Both the position numbers and the translations under genes were made by a program. 64,000 bases of DNA, taken from contig JABGQA010000081.1 in NCBI GenBank assembly GCA_018644665.1, positions 1 through 64,000 on the forward strand, given 5' to 3'. Position 1 is the first letter of the stretch. Every line of letters starts with the position of its first letter. Below, in pieces: positions 53,430 to 61,399 of the stretch. The notes under the pieces are model-generated. The model was given only the letters and a program-made list of their open reading frames with translations, made no database searches and was not told the origin of the DNA. Source of the stretch: Candidatus Poribacteria bacterium. GTDB lineage: Bacteria > Poribacteria > WGA-4E > GCA-2687025.

Positions 53430-53876
53430 ATGGCAGCTTGCGCGCCACGTCAGCGAACGGACGTTGTAGTCGCCCTCCTCCTGGTTGTCGGTGGCGTGTG
53501 TGCGCTGTCGTCGCTCGCAGGCTGCAGGAGTGGCCGCCCGTCCGCTGACCAGCCGGCGCTAGCTGTATCGGTCTCGACGCTTGTCGATGCATACGCGGAC
53601 GACGTGGCACAGGCCAATGCGACGTACGGCGACAAGTGGCTCCGTGTATCCGGCTTCGCGCAGGGCACGGGCCCGTGGGCCTTTGATCTGGGCCTGTACC
53701 TCCTGCTGGCGGGGGCCCCCACCGCGCGCGGGAGAGTTCAGTGCCGGTTCCGCAAGGCGGACAGAGAACGGCTGAGCGAACTGAACTCGGGCGGCCCTGT
53801 AACCGTCGTCGGGAAGTGCAAGGGGCTCTCGCTAGGGAAAGTCATCCTCGATCGATGCGACATCGTGCGCCCGTAG
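53430..53876 (+). CDS. OB-fold (tRNA_anti-like) lipoprotein
   Basis: 148 residues. A lipoprotein signal (LLLVVGGVCALSSLAGC) is followed by a compact OB-fold-like domain: VSTLVDAYADDVAQANATYG, KWLRVSGFA, RVQCRFRKA, GPVTVVGKCKGLSLG and ILDRCDIV. This is the pattern of the small tRNA_anti-like family, periplasmic proteins of unknown role. The ATG at 53430 was chosen because the signal peptide begins there; earlier in-frame starts add an unrelated stretch. It stands beside the degenerate AAA gene, divergent from it. Confidence 0.72.
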   Translation: MAACAPRQRTDVVVALLLVVGGVCALSSLAGCRSGRPSADQPALAVSVSTLVDAYADDVAQANATYGDKWLRVSGFAQGTGPWAFDLGLYLLLAGAPTARGRVQCRFRKADRERLSELNSGGPVTVVGKCKGLSLGKVILDRCDIVRP

Positions 53877-54255
53877 CGGCCCGGTTCGACACAGGCCTCG
53901 CCATCGCCGGGCGGCCCGGGCCGACAACGTCCACCAGCCACAGGCACTCCGTGCAGTCGTCGCGAGTGGCCGGTAGTACCACCATTTGGGACACGGCTAG
54001 CGCGCTGAGATTCGACCCGGTATGTCGGCGCATCGGTGCGCGGCGCTGCGCTCGGACCCGTGGTAATGGCTGTGGTAGCGGTAGCGGTAGTGCCGGCGGT
54101 CGCGACGGCCCCCGCACTGATGTTCGCGCTCCTGGGTCATTCGTACACGACCAGCATATCCATGGTCGCGGGCGCGACGGACGGCGCGGCCGCGCACCCT
54201 TTCGCACTTGAGGAGTAGTCACCAACCGTGACCCAGGCCCGCGGGCGGCGCGGCA
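53877..54255. other. Intergenic region with decayed duplicate sequence
   Basis: No intact gene. The middle part (54010-54205) is a shrunken copy of the 52.0-52.6 kb locus, described separately. The rest shows nothing recognisable. Confidence 0.5.
54010..54205. pseudogene. Collapsed duplicate of the small membrane gene and the AAA gene 3' end
   Basis: 54045-54117 matches 52040-52127 on the plus strand (small membrane protein; shared blocks include CCCGTGGTAATGGCTG and GCCGGCGGTCGCGACGG). Directly joined to it, 54118-54205 matches about 52480-52575, the antisense of the AAA gene's end (shared TATCCATGGTC/GATCCATGGTC and GCGGGCGCGAC blocks). In the copy the AAA reading frame gives APSVAPATMDMLVVYE and then TGA where the intact gene has Trp. 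About 350 bases present in the original are missing between the two parts. It is non-coding now. Confidence 0.6.
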
Positions 54256-55278
54256 TCAAGCGCGCGCGGTCGACCCGAGCCCGTAGAGCGCGTCCACTAG
54301 CCTCCGATTCTCCTCGGGCAACATGCTCGTCACCCGCATGTGCTCCGGCATGTCCTCGCGGTAGCGCGGCCGCACGGATTTGCTCGCCAGGAAGGCGCGG
54401 ACACGGCCGGGGTCGAGGCCGGGCAGATGCAGCAGGAAAAAGTTCGCGTCGCTTGGGCTGCGCTCTACCCACGGGACGGCGTCTAGACCCGCGGCGAACG
54501 CCTCGCAGTCCCGTCGGATGCGGCCGACGACGTCCGTCAGGTACCGCTGGTCCGCGAGCGCGGCCTGGGCCGCCACAAGCGCCATCGAGTCGACACCCCA
54601 CGGAATCTGGAACTCAGACAGCCGGGCCGTTACCTTGGGGTGCGCGACGACATATCCCACTCTCAAGCCGGCAAGGCCGTAGGCCTTGGAGAACGTCCGC
54701 AGAACGACCAGGTTCTCACGTTCCCTCGTCAGCGGCGCGAACGTGACGCCGGTGTAGTCGGCGTACGCCTCGTCGACTATCCACAGACACGCGGGTACCG
54801 CACCCAGCAGGTGGAGCAGGGCGTCTTCATCGAGGAGGGCGTTGCCCGTCGGGTTGTTCGGGCTGCTCAGGAGAGCGACAGCCACCTCGTTGCGACGCGC
54901 CTCGTCGATGAGCCTGTCCACGGGCAGGGCGAAGTCGGTTGGCGAGAGGGGGACGTGCACTACTTCCGTCGCGCACCGGGCCCCGACAGCGACGAACCGC
55001 TCGTATGACGGGTGCGGCGCCATCAGGCGCGCTCGCGGCAGCAGCAAGTGCGCGATGAACTGCCACACGAGACCCTCCCCCGCTCCGTTGTATACGAGGA
55101 AGTGCTCCGCAGGCAGGCCGAGCAGCGCCGCCATATCGTCCCGGAGCGACTCCGCGAACGGGTCTCCGTAGAAGCGGTACGCCTTCGACCGGGCGAACTC
55201 CTCCATCGCTTCGACTACGGCGGGGGAGCACCCGTACGGGTTGATGGCGGCGTCGAACCGGAGGGTGTCGTCTGCCAT
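54256..55278 (-). CDS. Histidinol-phosphate aminotransferase-like PLP enzyme
   Basis: 340 residues, fold type I aminotransferase. Seen are INPYGCSPAVVEAMEEF at the start, VALLSSPNNPTGNAL, the PLP aspartate/tyrosine region LWIVDEAYADYTG and the Schiff-base lysine in LRTFSKAYGLAGLRVGY. The C-terminal RPRYREDMPEHMRVTSMLPE matches HisC/CobD-type ends. Cofactor is PLP; the true amino donor or acceptor may be histidinol phosphate, threonine phosphate or another substrate. The start at 55278 has AAGGAG before it. It follows glpD by 13 bases in a leftward operon. Confidence 0.82.
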   Translation of the reverse strand: MADDTLRFDAAINPYGCSPAVVEAMEEFARSKAYRFYGDPFAESLRDDMAALLGLPAEHFLVYNGAGEGLVWQFIAHLLLPRARLMAPHPSYERFVAVGARCATEVVHVPLSPTDFALPVDRLIDEARRNEVAVALLSSPNNPTGNALLDEDALLHLLGAVPACLWIVDEAYADYTGVTFAPLTRERENLVVLRTFSKAYGLAGLRVGYVVAHPKVTARLSEFQIPWGVDSMALVAAQAALADQRYLTDVVGRIRRDCEAFAAGLDAVPWVERSPSDANFFLLHLPGLDPGRVRAFLASKSVRPRYREDMPEHMRVTSMLPEENRRLVDALYGLGSTARA

Positions 55279-55291
55279 GTCCTTCTCCTTC

Positions 55292-56914
55292 TCACATCGA
55301 GGCCGACACACGCGGCGGAGACGCCATGCGCGCCTCCGCCGCCCGGGTGGCCCGCTGTATGTCCGGCCAAGGGCCCGTCTGCACGCCTTCGACGGCCAAC
55401 CGGAACGAAAGGTCGCTGCGCCGTATCAGGAAGTCCTGCGGTTCGACGGCCATCTCATGGCGAACTGCGAACGCCGCCTCCGCCCATATATGCGGCACGG
55501 GCTCGGCGATCCGCGCCGCCCACTCCGGCCGCTCCCGCACGATCGCGATGAACGCCCCGGCGCGCGATCCATACGTGTCTGTTAGGTGGCGGATCGTCGC
55601 GGGGGCAAGGCCGACGCGCGCCAGACTCGAGCAGGTCTCCGCCGACGTCGTCGACCACATCGCCCCGGGCAAGGCCGCCGCATCGGCGAGCATCGGGCGT
55701 CGCGGTCCGGGCGCCCGCCGCTTGCGCACTATCGCGGTCACCGCAGAGCGGGCGATCCTGCGATGTAGCGTCAACTTGCCGCCCGATATCGACAGGACGC
55801 CTTCGCGGTCCCAGCGCAGGGCGTACCGACGGCTCAGCCGATTCGGGTCTCTCCCGCCTGCCGTCACGAGGGGCCGCACTCCGGCCCACGTCGCCACGAC
55901 ATCGTCGACGCGTAACCCACACGCCGGGAACGCGGTCGACGCTGCCTCGACGAGATACTCGATGTCGTCGGGCCCTGCGGTGGCCCCCGCGGGATCGCCT
56001 TGGTACGGTGTCTCCGTAGTTCCCCTGTAGACGAAGGCGTCCTGTGGCACTGCGAACAGCGACCTGCCGTCGCGCGGAGACGGGAAGGTCACCGCTTGCC
56101 TTAACGGGAGACGCAGGCGCCGAATAAGCGCGTGGGCGCCCTTGGTAAGCGTCAGCGCGCCATTCCCGTTCCCACCACGCCGGGTCACGCCGGCGCCCCA
56201 GGGGCCCGTCGCGTTCACAACGACGCGCGCGCGGATGGCGAAGCTCGCGCCGGAGGCTGTGTCGCGGGCCAGGACGCCGACCACGCGTCCGCGTTCGACG
56301 AGCGGTTCGCGACGCTCAACGTAGTTCGCCGTCACAGCGCCGTTCGCACGGGCCGCCAGGATGGTCTCGATCACGAGTCGCGCATCGTGCGTCACGTATT
56401 CGCGGTGCAGAAGACCCCCGGCCAATCCCCTCGCCGCCAGCAAGGGCTCCTGCCGGGCCACCGCGTCTGCCGACAGACGCCGGTGTGTCGATGCGGCCGC
56501 GGCGGGCCCCAGGGCGCGGTACACGCCCATGCCGAGGCGCATCGCGGACGGAGAGGGGCTCGCGCGCCGGTACAGGGGCAGGAGAAACGGCATCGGCCTC
56601 ACGAGATGGGGCGCGCTCCGCGCGAGAGCCCACTGCTCCTCCAACGAGGCCGTCACGAGCCCGACGCGCATGTCCTTGAGGTACCGGAGGCCACCGTGGA
56701 TCAGCCGCGAGGATCTCCCACTCGTGCCGCTCGCGTAGTCTCCCTGCTCAATGAGCGCGACGCGGAGACCGGCGTGCGCCGCCTCGCGGGCTATCGCGGC
56801 GCCGGTGATGCCCCCTCCCACGATGAGGACATCGTAGGAGCCCGATGTGAGTTCTGTGAGGGTGGCCTCGCGCAGCGTGGAGGCGGCCTTGCGCATGGAT
56901 CGCGGCCAGATCAT
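55292..56914 (-). CDS. glpD: Glycerol-3-phosphate dehydrogenase (FAD-dependent)
   Basis: 540 residues. FAD-binding Rossmann motif DVLIVGGGITGAAIAREAAH, family signatures SGTSGRSSRLIHGGLRYL and the substrate/FAD segment GGRDPNRLSRRYAL with ISGGKLTLHRRIA, and a C-terminal DAO_C domain. It oxidises glycerol-3-phosphate to dihydroxyacetone phosphate and passes electrons to quinone at the inner membrane. The start at 56914 has AAGGA nine bases upstream; a Met six residues later is a second option. It precedes the aminotransferase by 13 bases and may be in one transcript with the small gene at 56940. Confidence 0.93.
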   Translation of the reverse strand: MIWPRSMRKAASTLREATLTELTSGSYDVLIVGGGITGAAIAREAAHAGLRVALIEQGDYASGTSGRSSRLIHGGLRYLKDMRVGLVTASLEEQWALARSAPHLVRPMPFLLPLYRRASPSPSAMRLGMGVYRALGPAAAASTHRRLSADAVARQEPLLAARGLAGGLLHREYVTHDARLVIETILAARANGAVTANYVERREPLVERGRVVGVLARDTASGASFAIRARVVVNATGPWGAGVTRRGGNGNGALTLTKGAHALIRRLRLPLRQAVTFPSPRDGRSLFAVPQDAFVYRGTTETPYQGDPAGATAGPDDIEYLVEAASTAFPACGLRVDDVVATWAGVRPLVTAGGRDPNRLSRRYALRWDREGVLSISGGKLTLHRRIARSAVTAIVRKRRAPGPRRPMLADAAALPGAMWSTTSAETCSSLARVGLAPATIRHLTDTYGSRAGAFIAIVRERPEWAARIAEPVPHIWAEAAFAVRHEMAVEPQDFLIRRSDLSFRLAVEGVQTGPWPDIQRATRAAEARMASPPRVSASM

Positions 56915-56939
56915 CGGCGCCGGTCCTTCCACACGCGGC

Positions 56940-57212
56940 CTACGGAAGCCCGAACAGAATGTCGTATCCGACGCCCATAAGCCCGACGTCGACCGGCGCA
57001 TGGCTCCACGAGGGGCCGTACGGCGACCCAGTCCCGTCGCAGACCCACGCCCACGACGCCCCGCGCACCGCCACCGCCGCCGCCGCCGCCGCCAATGAGA
57101 GCAGAGCCGCCGCGCCCCATCGGCCGCCGGTGAAGCGGCTGACTAGGATGACGTGGCGCCCCGTGGAGCCGACCCCCGATGCCAGACCCAGAAGGCCCAC
57201 CGGCGGCGCCAC
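56940..57212 (-). CDS. Possible small membrane protein
   Basis: A 90-codon frame starting with GTG at 57212 gives one or two hydrophobic stretches (AAALLSLAAAAAAVAVRGASW) and ends GLMGVGYDILFGLP. Codons end mostly in G or C, as in real genes here, and it lies 25 bases before glpD on the same strand. There is no ribosome site, and the Ala run comes from a GCC-repeat (about 57070-57095), so it may be fortuitous. Confidence 0.35.
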   Translation of the reverse strand: MAPPVGLLGLASGVGSTGRHVILVSRFTGGRWGAAALLSLAAAAAAVAVRGASWAWVCDGTGSPYGPSWSHAPVDVGLMGVGYDILFGLP

Positions 57213-57299
57213 GGCGAGCGGACACGAAGGGACTCATCATGGCGCTCCTGTGTTGGGAGTAAGTGTGACGGGCGCCGTTGGTGGCTTGTCCGGAACGCG

Positions 57300-57821
57300 C
57301 TACCACCGCACTTGATGCGGTGGCGCGTCGAGATCGACCACCGTGTCCTGATGCAGGAGGCGTATCCCTAGGAGCGAGCCGAGCAAGGCGCCGCCGATCG
57401 CGGCAAACCCGACAGCCCGCGACGAAGCGCCGCCACCGAGCCCGACCACGCCGCCCGCGACGGCGGCCGTGCCCACACCCATGAGTCCGCCCAGCAGCAG
57501 ATCCGCCGCGTCGGGATGGAGTGTGACCGCAGATACGTCGTCGATCGGGACCGCCGTAGATCTGCCGGAGTCGCTCGTGATCGTGAACTGGTCCGCGCGC
57601 ACCCTCGCGAGGCGTCCACGGATGCGCTCACCATCTCGTCGCTCCAGCGTCACGGTCTTGCCGTCCCAGTCTTTCGCCATGCGAACGACGCGCAGTCTTC
57701 GTATGCGGGACATCGTCGTGACGCCGTCGTCGCGGAGGACCCCCGTCGCCGGGGTCGCCGCGAGCGACGACCCCGCTGCCGCCAGGCATGTGACCACCGC
57801 CACCAGCCTCATGAGTCGCAT
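57300..57821 (-). CDS. Small secreted or membrane protein with glycine-rich helices
   Basis: 173 residues. AAGGAGG precedes the ATG at 57821. A signal peptide (VAVVTCLAAAGSSLAATPATG) is followed by a basic beta-rich segment (TVTLERRDGERIRGRLARVR) and a C-terminal Gly/Ala-rich membrane segment (LMGVGTAAVAGGVVGLGGG, AIGGALLGSLLGIRLL). The middle looks like the small SH3/Sm-type region used in similar exported proteins, but I do not recognise the family. It starts 12 bases after the outer-membrane barrel gene and is clearly in its operon, so the two probably act together. Confidence 0.68.
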   Translation of the reverse strand: MRLMRLVAVVTCLAAAGSSLAATPATGVLRDDGVTTMSRIRRLRVVRMAKDWDGKTVTLERRDGERIRGRLARVRADQFTITSDSGRSTAVPIDDVSAVTLHPDAADLLLGGLMGVGTAAVAGGVVGLGGGASSRAVGFAAIGGALLGSLLGIRLLHQDTVVDLDAPPHQVRW

Positions 57822-57832
57822 GCGTCGCCTCC

Positions 57833-59194
57833 TTAGAATTGCGCGAACTTCCAGTAGAACGTGATGTAGGGATCCTGGAAATGCGCGCCGATGCGCAGCG
57901 TGTCCGTCGGAGCGATCAGGAAGCCGAGGTCGATGTCCACGGGACGGTACGTGCCCTCGGTGAAGTTCAGGACGCCCGGAGTGTCGTCGGAGAAGTAGTC
58001 CTCGACGACCGACTCGAAGTTGCGCCAGCGCCAGCCGTTGTCCGCGAAGACCTCGGTCAGGAACTTCACGCGCTTGCTCATGTCGTAGTCGAGGGCGAGC
58101 CACACGCGATACGGCTTGAACGACCGCCATTCGCTCCCGGCCTTGAGCGCGGGCCGGTCCTGCCATGCGAGGCTGTTCGTCCTCGCGCCGAGGTGGAGTC
58201 CCCATTTGCCGCGGCCGTCACGCAGCCCGCCGCGCCAGCTCATCACTCCGTACAGTTCGCCGAACACCTCCTCGTTGGCGCGCTTGCTCGCGTCCACGAG
58301 GTGTTCCTCGACATCACGCATCGGATCGTGGCGATCCAAGTCGTCGACCTTCGCGCCGTTGTAGTCGATGAAGTGCCCGTATCGACTGTATTCCTGGCGC
58401 ATGTCGTGCGTTGTGTAGAGGCGGCCGCCGATGGCGACGGCGATCTCGGAGGATCCACGGCGTCGCTTCAGGAGCGTGAACTGGGGACCCAGGTTGATGT
58501 CGCCGTTGACGCTGTCGAACATGCGGGACATCAGCATGAAGTCACGCGTGAAGCCGAAGCCCAGGGAAATCCCAGTCACGTAGAAGGTGCGTTCCTCCAG
58601 GCCGAACGCGGTCGGGTCGAGGAACAGGTGTGTCAGCGTCTCGTCGCCCTGGAAGAAGCGCCGACGCTCCTCACGCCGCGTGATCTGCTTCTCGCCCAGG
58701 TACCGCGACATGGATTGGATATCCGTCTTGCTGACGACGATCTCGCCGTAGTTCGTCCGCAGCGCGAACCCGACGGGGTCCTCGGAGAGCACCTCCCCGC
58801 GGTATTGCGTGCCGGAGTTCTTCGTGACGCGCGCGGTTTCCTTCAGGAACTGGCTGGCCGGAATGTAAAGGACTCCGTCGGACGTCTCGAGTGTGACCAC
58901 GCCGTCGTCGGCAATGGCCTGCACCGAGCCCTTGAACATGTCGCCGTTGCGCATGTAGAAGACCTTGGACATGCCGACGCTGAGGGTCGGCGGCCCGCCT
59001 GTGTCGGATACGCCGTCGCCCCTATCGGTCGTCAAGGCTTCCGACACGGCGCCTCTATCGGTCGTCAGGGCTTCCGACACGGCCGTCGCGCGTGGTCTGA
59101 CCGGCTTCCACACGTCACGCGCTTCCGCCCCCTGCGCCGTGACCTGTATCGCGAGATAGGCGAGCATGGCGATCGCCAGCGATGCCCGTTTCAT
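57833..59194 (-). CDS. Outer-membrane beta-barrel protein with an N-terminal Sm-like region
   Basis: 453 residues with a signal peptide (LAIAMLAYLAIQVTAQGAEA). After a Ser/Thr linker containing a perfect in-frame doubling of AVSEALTTDRG comes a small beta domain (YMRNGDMFKGSVQAIADDGV, TLETSDGVLYIPASQF), then barrel strands with aromatic belts ending in DPYITFYWKFAQF, the usual terminal Phe. The same kind of small beta domain appears in its operon partner. Transport or binding at the outer membrane is inferred; no substrate can be named. The gene begins the leftward operon that leads to glpD. Confidence 0.75.
   Translation of the reverse strand: MKRASLAIAMLAYLAIQVTAQGAEARDVWKPVRPRATAVSEALTTDRGAVSEALTTDRGDGVSDTGGPPTLSVGMSKVFYMRNGDMFKGSVQAIADDGVVTLETSDGVLYIPASQFLKETARVTKNSGTQYRGEVLSEDPVGFALRTNYGEIVVSKTDIQSMSRYLGEKQITRREERRRFFQGDETLTHLFLDPTAFGLEERTFYVTGISLGFGFTRDFMLMSRMFDSVNGDINLGPQFTLLKRRRGSSEIAVAIGGRLYTTHDMRQEYSRYGHFIDYNGAKVDDLDRHDPMRDVEEHLVDASKRANEEVFGELYGVMSWRGGLRDGRGKWGLHLGARTNSLAWQDRPALKAGSEWRSFKPYRVWLALDYDMSKRVKFLTEVFADNGWRWRNFESVVEDYFSDDTPGVLNFTEGTYRPVDIDLGFLIAPTDTLRIGAHFQDPYITFYWKFAQF
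59019..59084. repeat. 33-base tandem duplication inside the barrel gene
   Basis: Two adjacent 33-base units with two base differences encode AVSEALTTDRG twice in the linker after the signal peptide. Confidence 0.8.
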
Positions 59195-59263
59195 GGCTCA
59201 TGCCTCCGGATGTTTGACGTCGGCCCCCGCCGCGCGCCGTGTTCGAATCATGAGTGCCGAGGT

Positions 59264-60025
59264 CTAGGCTCGGGCGACCGCGGCTAGTCGCCAGCCGTCG
59301 CCCGCCCGTCGAAGTTCGAGCGTGATCGGCGCGTCACCGTCGTCTTCCATCAAAGCGAGGGCCCGGCGTGATACGGGGCACACGGCCACCGCCATCGCTG
59401 CGCAATGGACGCGGCCCGTCCACTCGTCCTGCCGCGCGAGATCGCTTTCTAGCTGTAGCGTCTCGTGACCGACGGCCACGGGCGGCGGGCTCGTCTCGGC
59501 GGCTTCTAGTGAGCACTCGAGCAGAGCCAGGTACGCCACCACGCCGCGCAGTGCGTCGATCGCAGCGCGCGGGTCGAAGTCCGATTCCGGGCGGGCGATC
59601 CGCTCTCCCGTTGGGTCAATGGCCGCAATCCGCCAGTTCCCGTCCTCGCGTACGAGTTCGCAGATCCCCTCTCCCGCCGACACGGACCATCCCCAGTTGA
59701 TCACCGCCCAGGCGCGCTCGTGCTCGAACACGATGCGTGGAGGCCGGAACTGCACGTCGGCGCCGGGTACGAGCGCCCGGTGATCCGCCACCATCGACGC
59801 GACCGAGGACGCTCCGCGGATCCGTTCGTCGCCATCCCAAGAGAAGGGCGCCGTGTCGCGGGTCATCTCACCGGCGAGCGCTTCCCTGTCGCCCTGGTTC
59901 ACGGCGTCTGTGAAGCCTCGGAGCATGGCCAGGAGGCCCACGGTGTCGGCGTAGAGGAAGTCGGCTGGGGCGATTGGCAGAGGGTCGGGAGTTCCGGCGT
60001 CGAGATGTTGCTGCGTCGCGCTCAT
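59264..60025 (-). CDS. NTF2/SnoaL-like protein, cytoplasmic paralogue
   Basis: 253 residues, start at 60025 with AGGAGAG upstream, no signal peptide. The fold is suggested by alternating helices and strands with RAWAVINWGWSVSAGEG and ITLELRRAGDGWRLAAVA, typical of NTF2/SnoaL-like or calcium/calmodulin kinase-association-like domains. It is clearly related to the product of the next gene upstream (60052), with matching motifs WAxxNWxWxV and DxDPxxA. The pair probably arose by tandem duplication. The function is unknown. Confidence 0.65.
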   Translation of the reverse strand: MSATQQHLDAGTPDPLPIAPADFLYADTVGLLAMLRGFTDAVNQGDREALAGEMTRDTAPFSWDGDERIRGASSVASMVADHRALVPGADVQFRPPRIVFEHERAWAVINWGWSVSAGEGICELVREDGNWRIAAIDPTGERIARPESDFDPRAAIDALRGVVAYLALLECSLEAAETSPPPVAVGHETLQLESDLARQDEWTGRVHCAAMAVAVCPVSRRALALMEDDGDAPITLELRRAGDGWRLAAVARA

Positions 60026-60051
60026 CGGCGCTCTCCTGTCGTGGATGTCGG

Positions 60052-60960
60052 CTACAGGCCGCCCCGCACGCGCGCCCACGACGTGAGTAGCTGTTCTCGT
60101 GGTGACACATCAAGCGGTGCGAGGTCATAGTCGCTCAGTGTGGCGGAATCGATGAGCCAGGCTCCGTCCTCAAGGCGAAGCAGTAGCTGTAGGGAGTCGG
60201 CCTGGGCGTTCGGGTCAACCACCAACGCCAGCCCGGCCTGGGCGTGTATGTAGATGGCTGCGGAGGCCGGGTCGAAGCCGTCGAACGCACCCACAGGACA
60301 ATCGTCGGTGATAGCGGCGATGGGGTCGTCGGCATCCGAGCCGTCGGCCTGCACGAAGCGGAAGTCTGACCCCGCAAGCGCCTCGATGGCCTGCGCGTCG
60401 CACGCCGTCGAGGCGGCGGCGACCGCGTCCGCTGCTGCTGACACCTCCGCGATTAGCTGCGTCGCCTCGGTGGGGTCCATGTCCGGCTCGGGCAACGCAA
60501 CCTTCAGTCCGAAGAAGTCCACGCGGCGGAAACGCCATTCGCCCGCTTCCCGCCGCATCATTCCTGTCGCGCGGCCCTCCCACACCGCCCAACTCCAATT
60601 CGAGGTCGCCCACGCCGTGTCCTCGTCCCCGTCGAGGCCGAGGATCACCCTCGGAGATGACGCCACGTAGGTGGCGGCGGGCGGCACGAGGCCGAGCAGT
60701 CCGTTCATCCACGCCTCGATCGCCAGCAGCCCGGTGTACCGAAGCGCCTCGCCCCACAGGCTGGGTTCTGCCTGCTCGGTGAAGACGCCCGCGAACCCGT
60801 TGGCGTCCCCGGCGGCTACGGCGTCGGCCATATCGGTGATACGGGCGTCGATTATGAAGGCGTCCTTGAACCGTTCGTTGGCGATCAGGGGCATGGCGAA
60901 GAGGGCCAAAGCACAGGCGCATGCGAGAAGTCGCGCGTGACGTCTAACGGTGGCGAGCAT
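60052..60960 (-). CDS. NTF2/SnoaL-like protein, secreted paralogue
   Basis: 302 residues. The start at 60960 has AAGGAG upstream and gives a signal peptide (LLACACALALFAMPLIANE). The mature part shares its motifs with the neighbouring 59264 product (TAWATSNWSWAVWEG, FFGLKVALPEPDMDPTEA) and ends in a second alpha/beta unit (LQLLLRLEDGAWLIDSATL). It lies 26 bases upstream of its paralogue on the same strand, so they form a two-gene operon. The function is unknown; limited-substrate enzymes or lipid-binding proteins are typical of the fold. Confidence 0.68.
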   Translation of the reverse strand: MLATVRRHARLLACACALALFAMPLIANERFKDAFIIDARITDMADAVAAGDANGFAGVFTEQAEPSLWGEALRYTGLLAIEAWMNGLLGLVPPAATYVASSPRVILGLDGDEDTAWATSNWSWAVWEGRATGMMRREAGEWRFRRVDFFGLKVALPEPDMDPTEATQLIAEVSAAADAVAAASTACDAQAIEALAGSDFRFVQADGSDADDPIAAITDDCPVGAFDGFDPASAAIYIHAQAGLALVVDPNAQADSLQLLLRLEDGAWLIDSATLSDYDLAPLDVSPREQLLTSWARVRGGL

Positions 60961-61399
60961 GTCCGTCTCCTTGGTGGGCCGCCGGCTGTGGCGACCGGTA
61001 CCGGGTCGTCGAGTCGCCCGGTCTATATCAACCTCCGTGCCAAGGAGCATCGACCGCCTGCATGCGCGCTCGTAGAAGGGATCTACGCCGATTCCAGGCC
61101 GTACGGGGCGGGGGCGCGCAGCGTACTCGAAAGTGACAGCGCCTGTTGGCCGGAGGCGAAGCATCCGCACTGACAGACGATTCCGACGGGTGTATCTAAA
61201 GCTGACGTAGGGCGCGTGACTATTGCTGACGGCGAGGAGGGCGCCCAACTGCTGCGCGGAAGGAGGTCACCGGTAACGCGAGCGCCGCATCCAAGGCGGG
61301 ACTCACAGACCGAGACCGGGCCGGACGCGGCCGCCGGGTGGTTACGCCGGAGCCGGCCGCGTACAATGGCAGCCACCGGACAACACGCGGAGAGGTCGC
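60961..61399. other. Divergent intergenic region
   Basis: About 439 bases between the secreted NTF2-like gene and the aldo-keto reductase gene. The only feature seen is the promoter-like pair near the reductase gene. Confidence 0.4.
61339..61367 (+). promoter_or_regulatory. Possible promoter of the aldo-keto reductase gene
   Basis: TACAAT (61362-61367) is a good -10; TGGTTA (61339-61344) is a poor -35 at 17 bases. The leader would be about 25 bases. Confidence 0.35.

Noticed and set aside
57839-59287. Plus-strand frame of 482 codons opposite the outer-membrane barrel
   Set aside because: Antisense shadow of a gene with a signal peptide and barrel strands.
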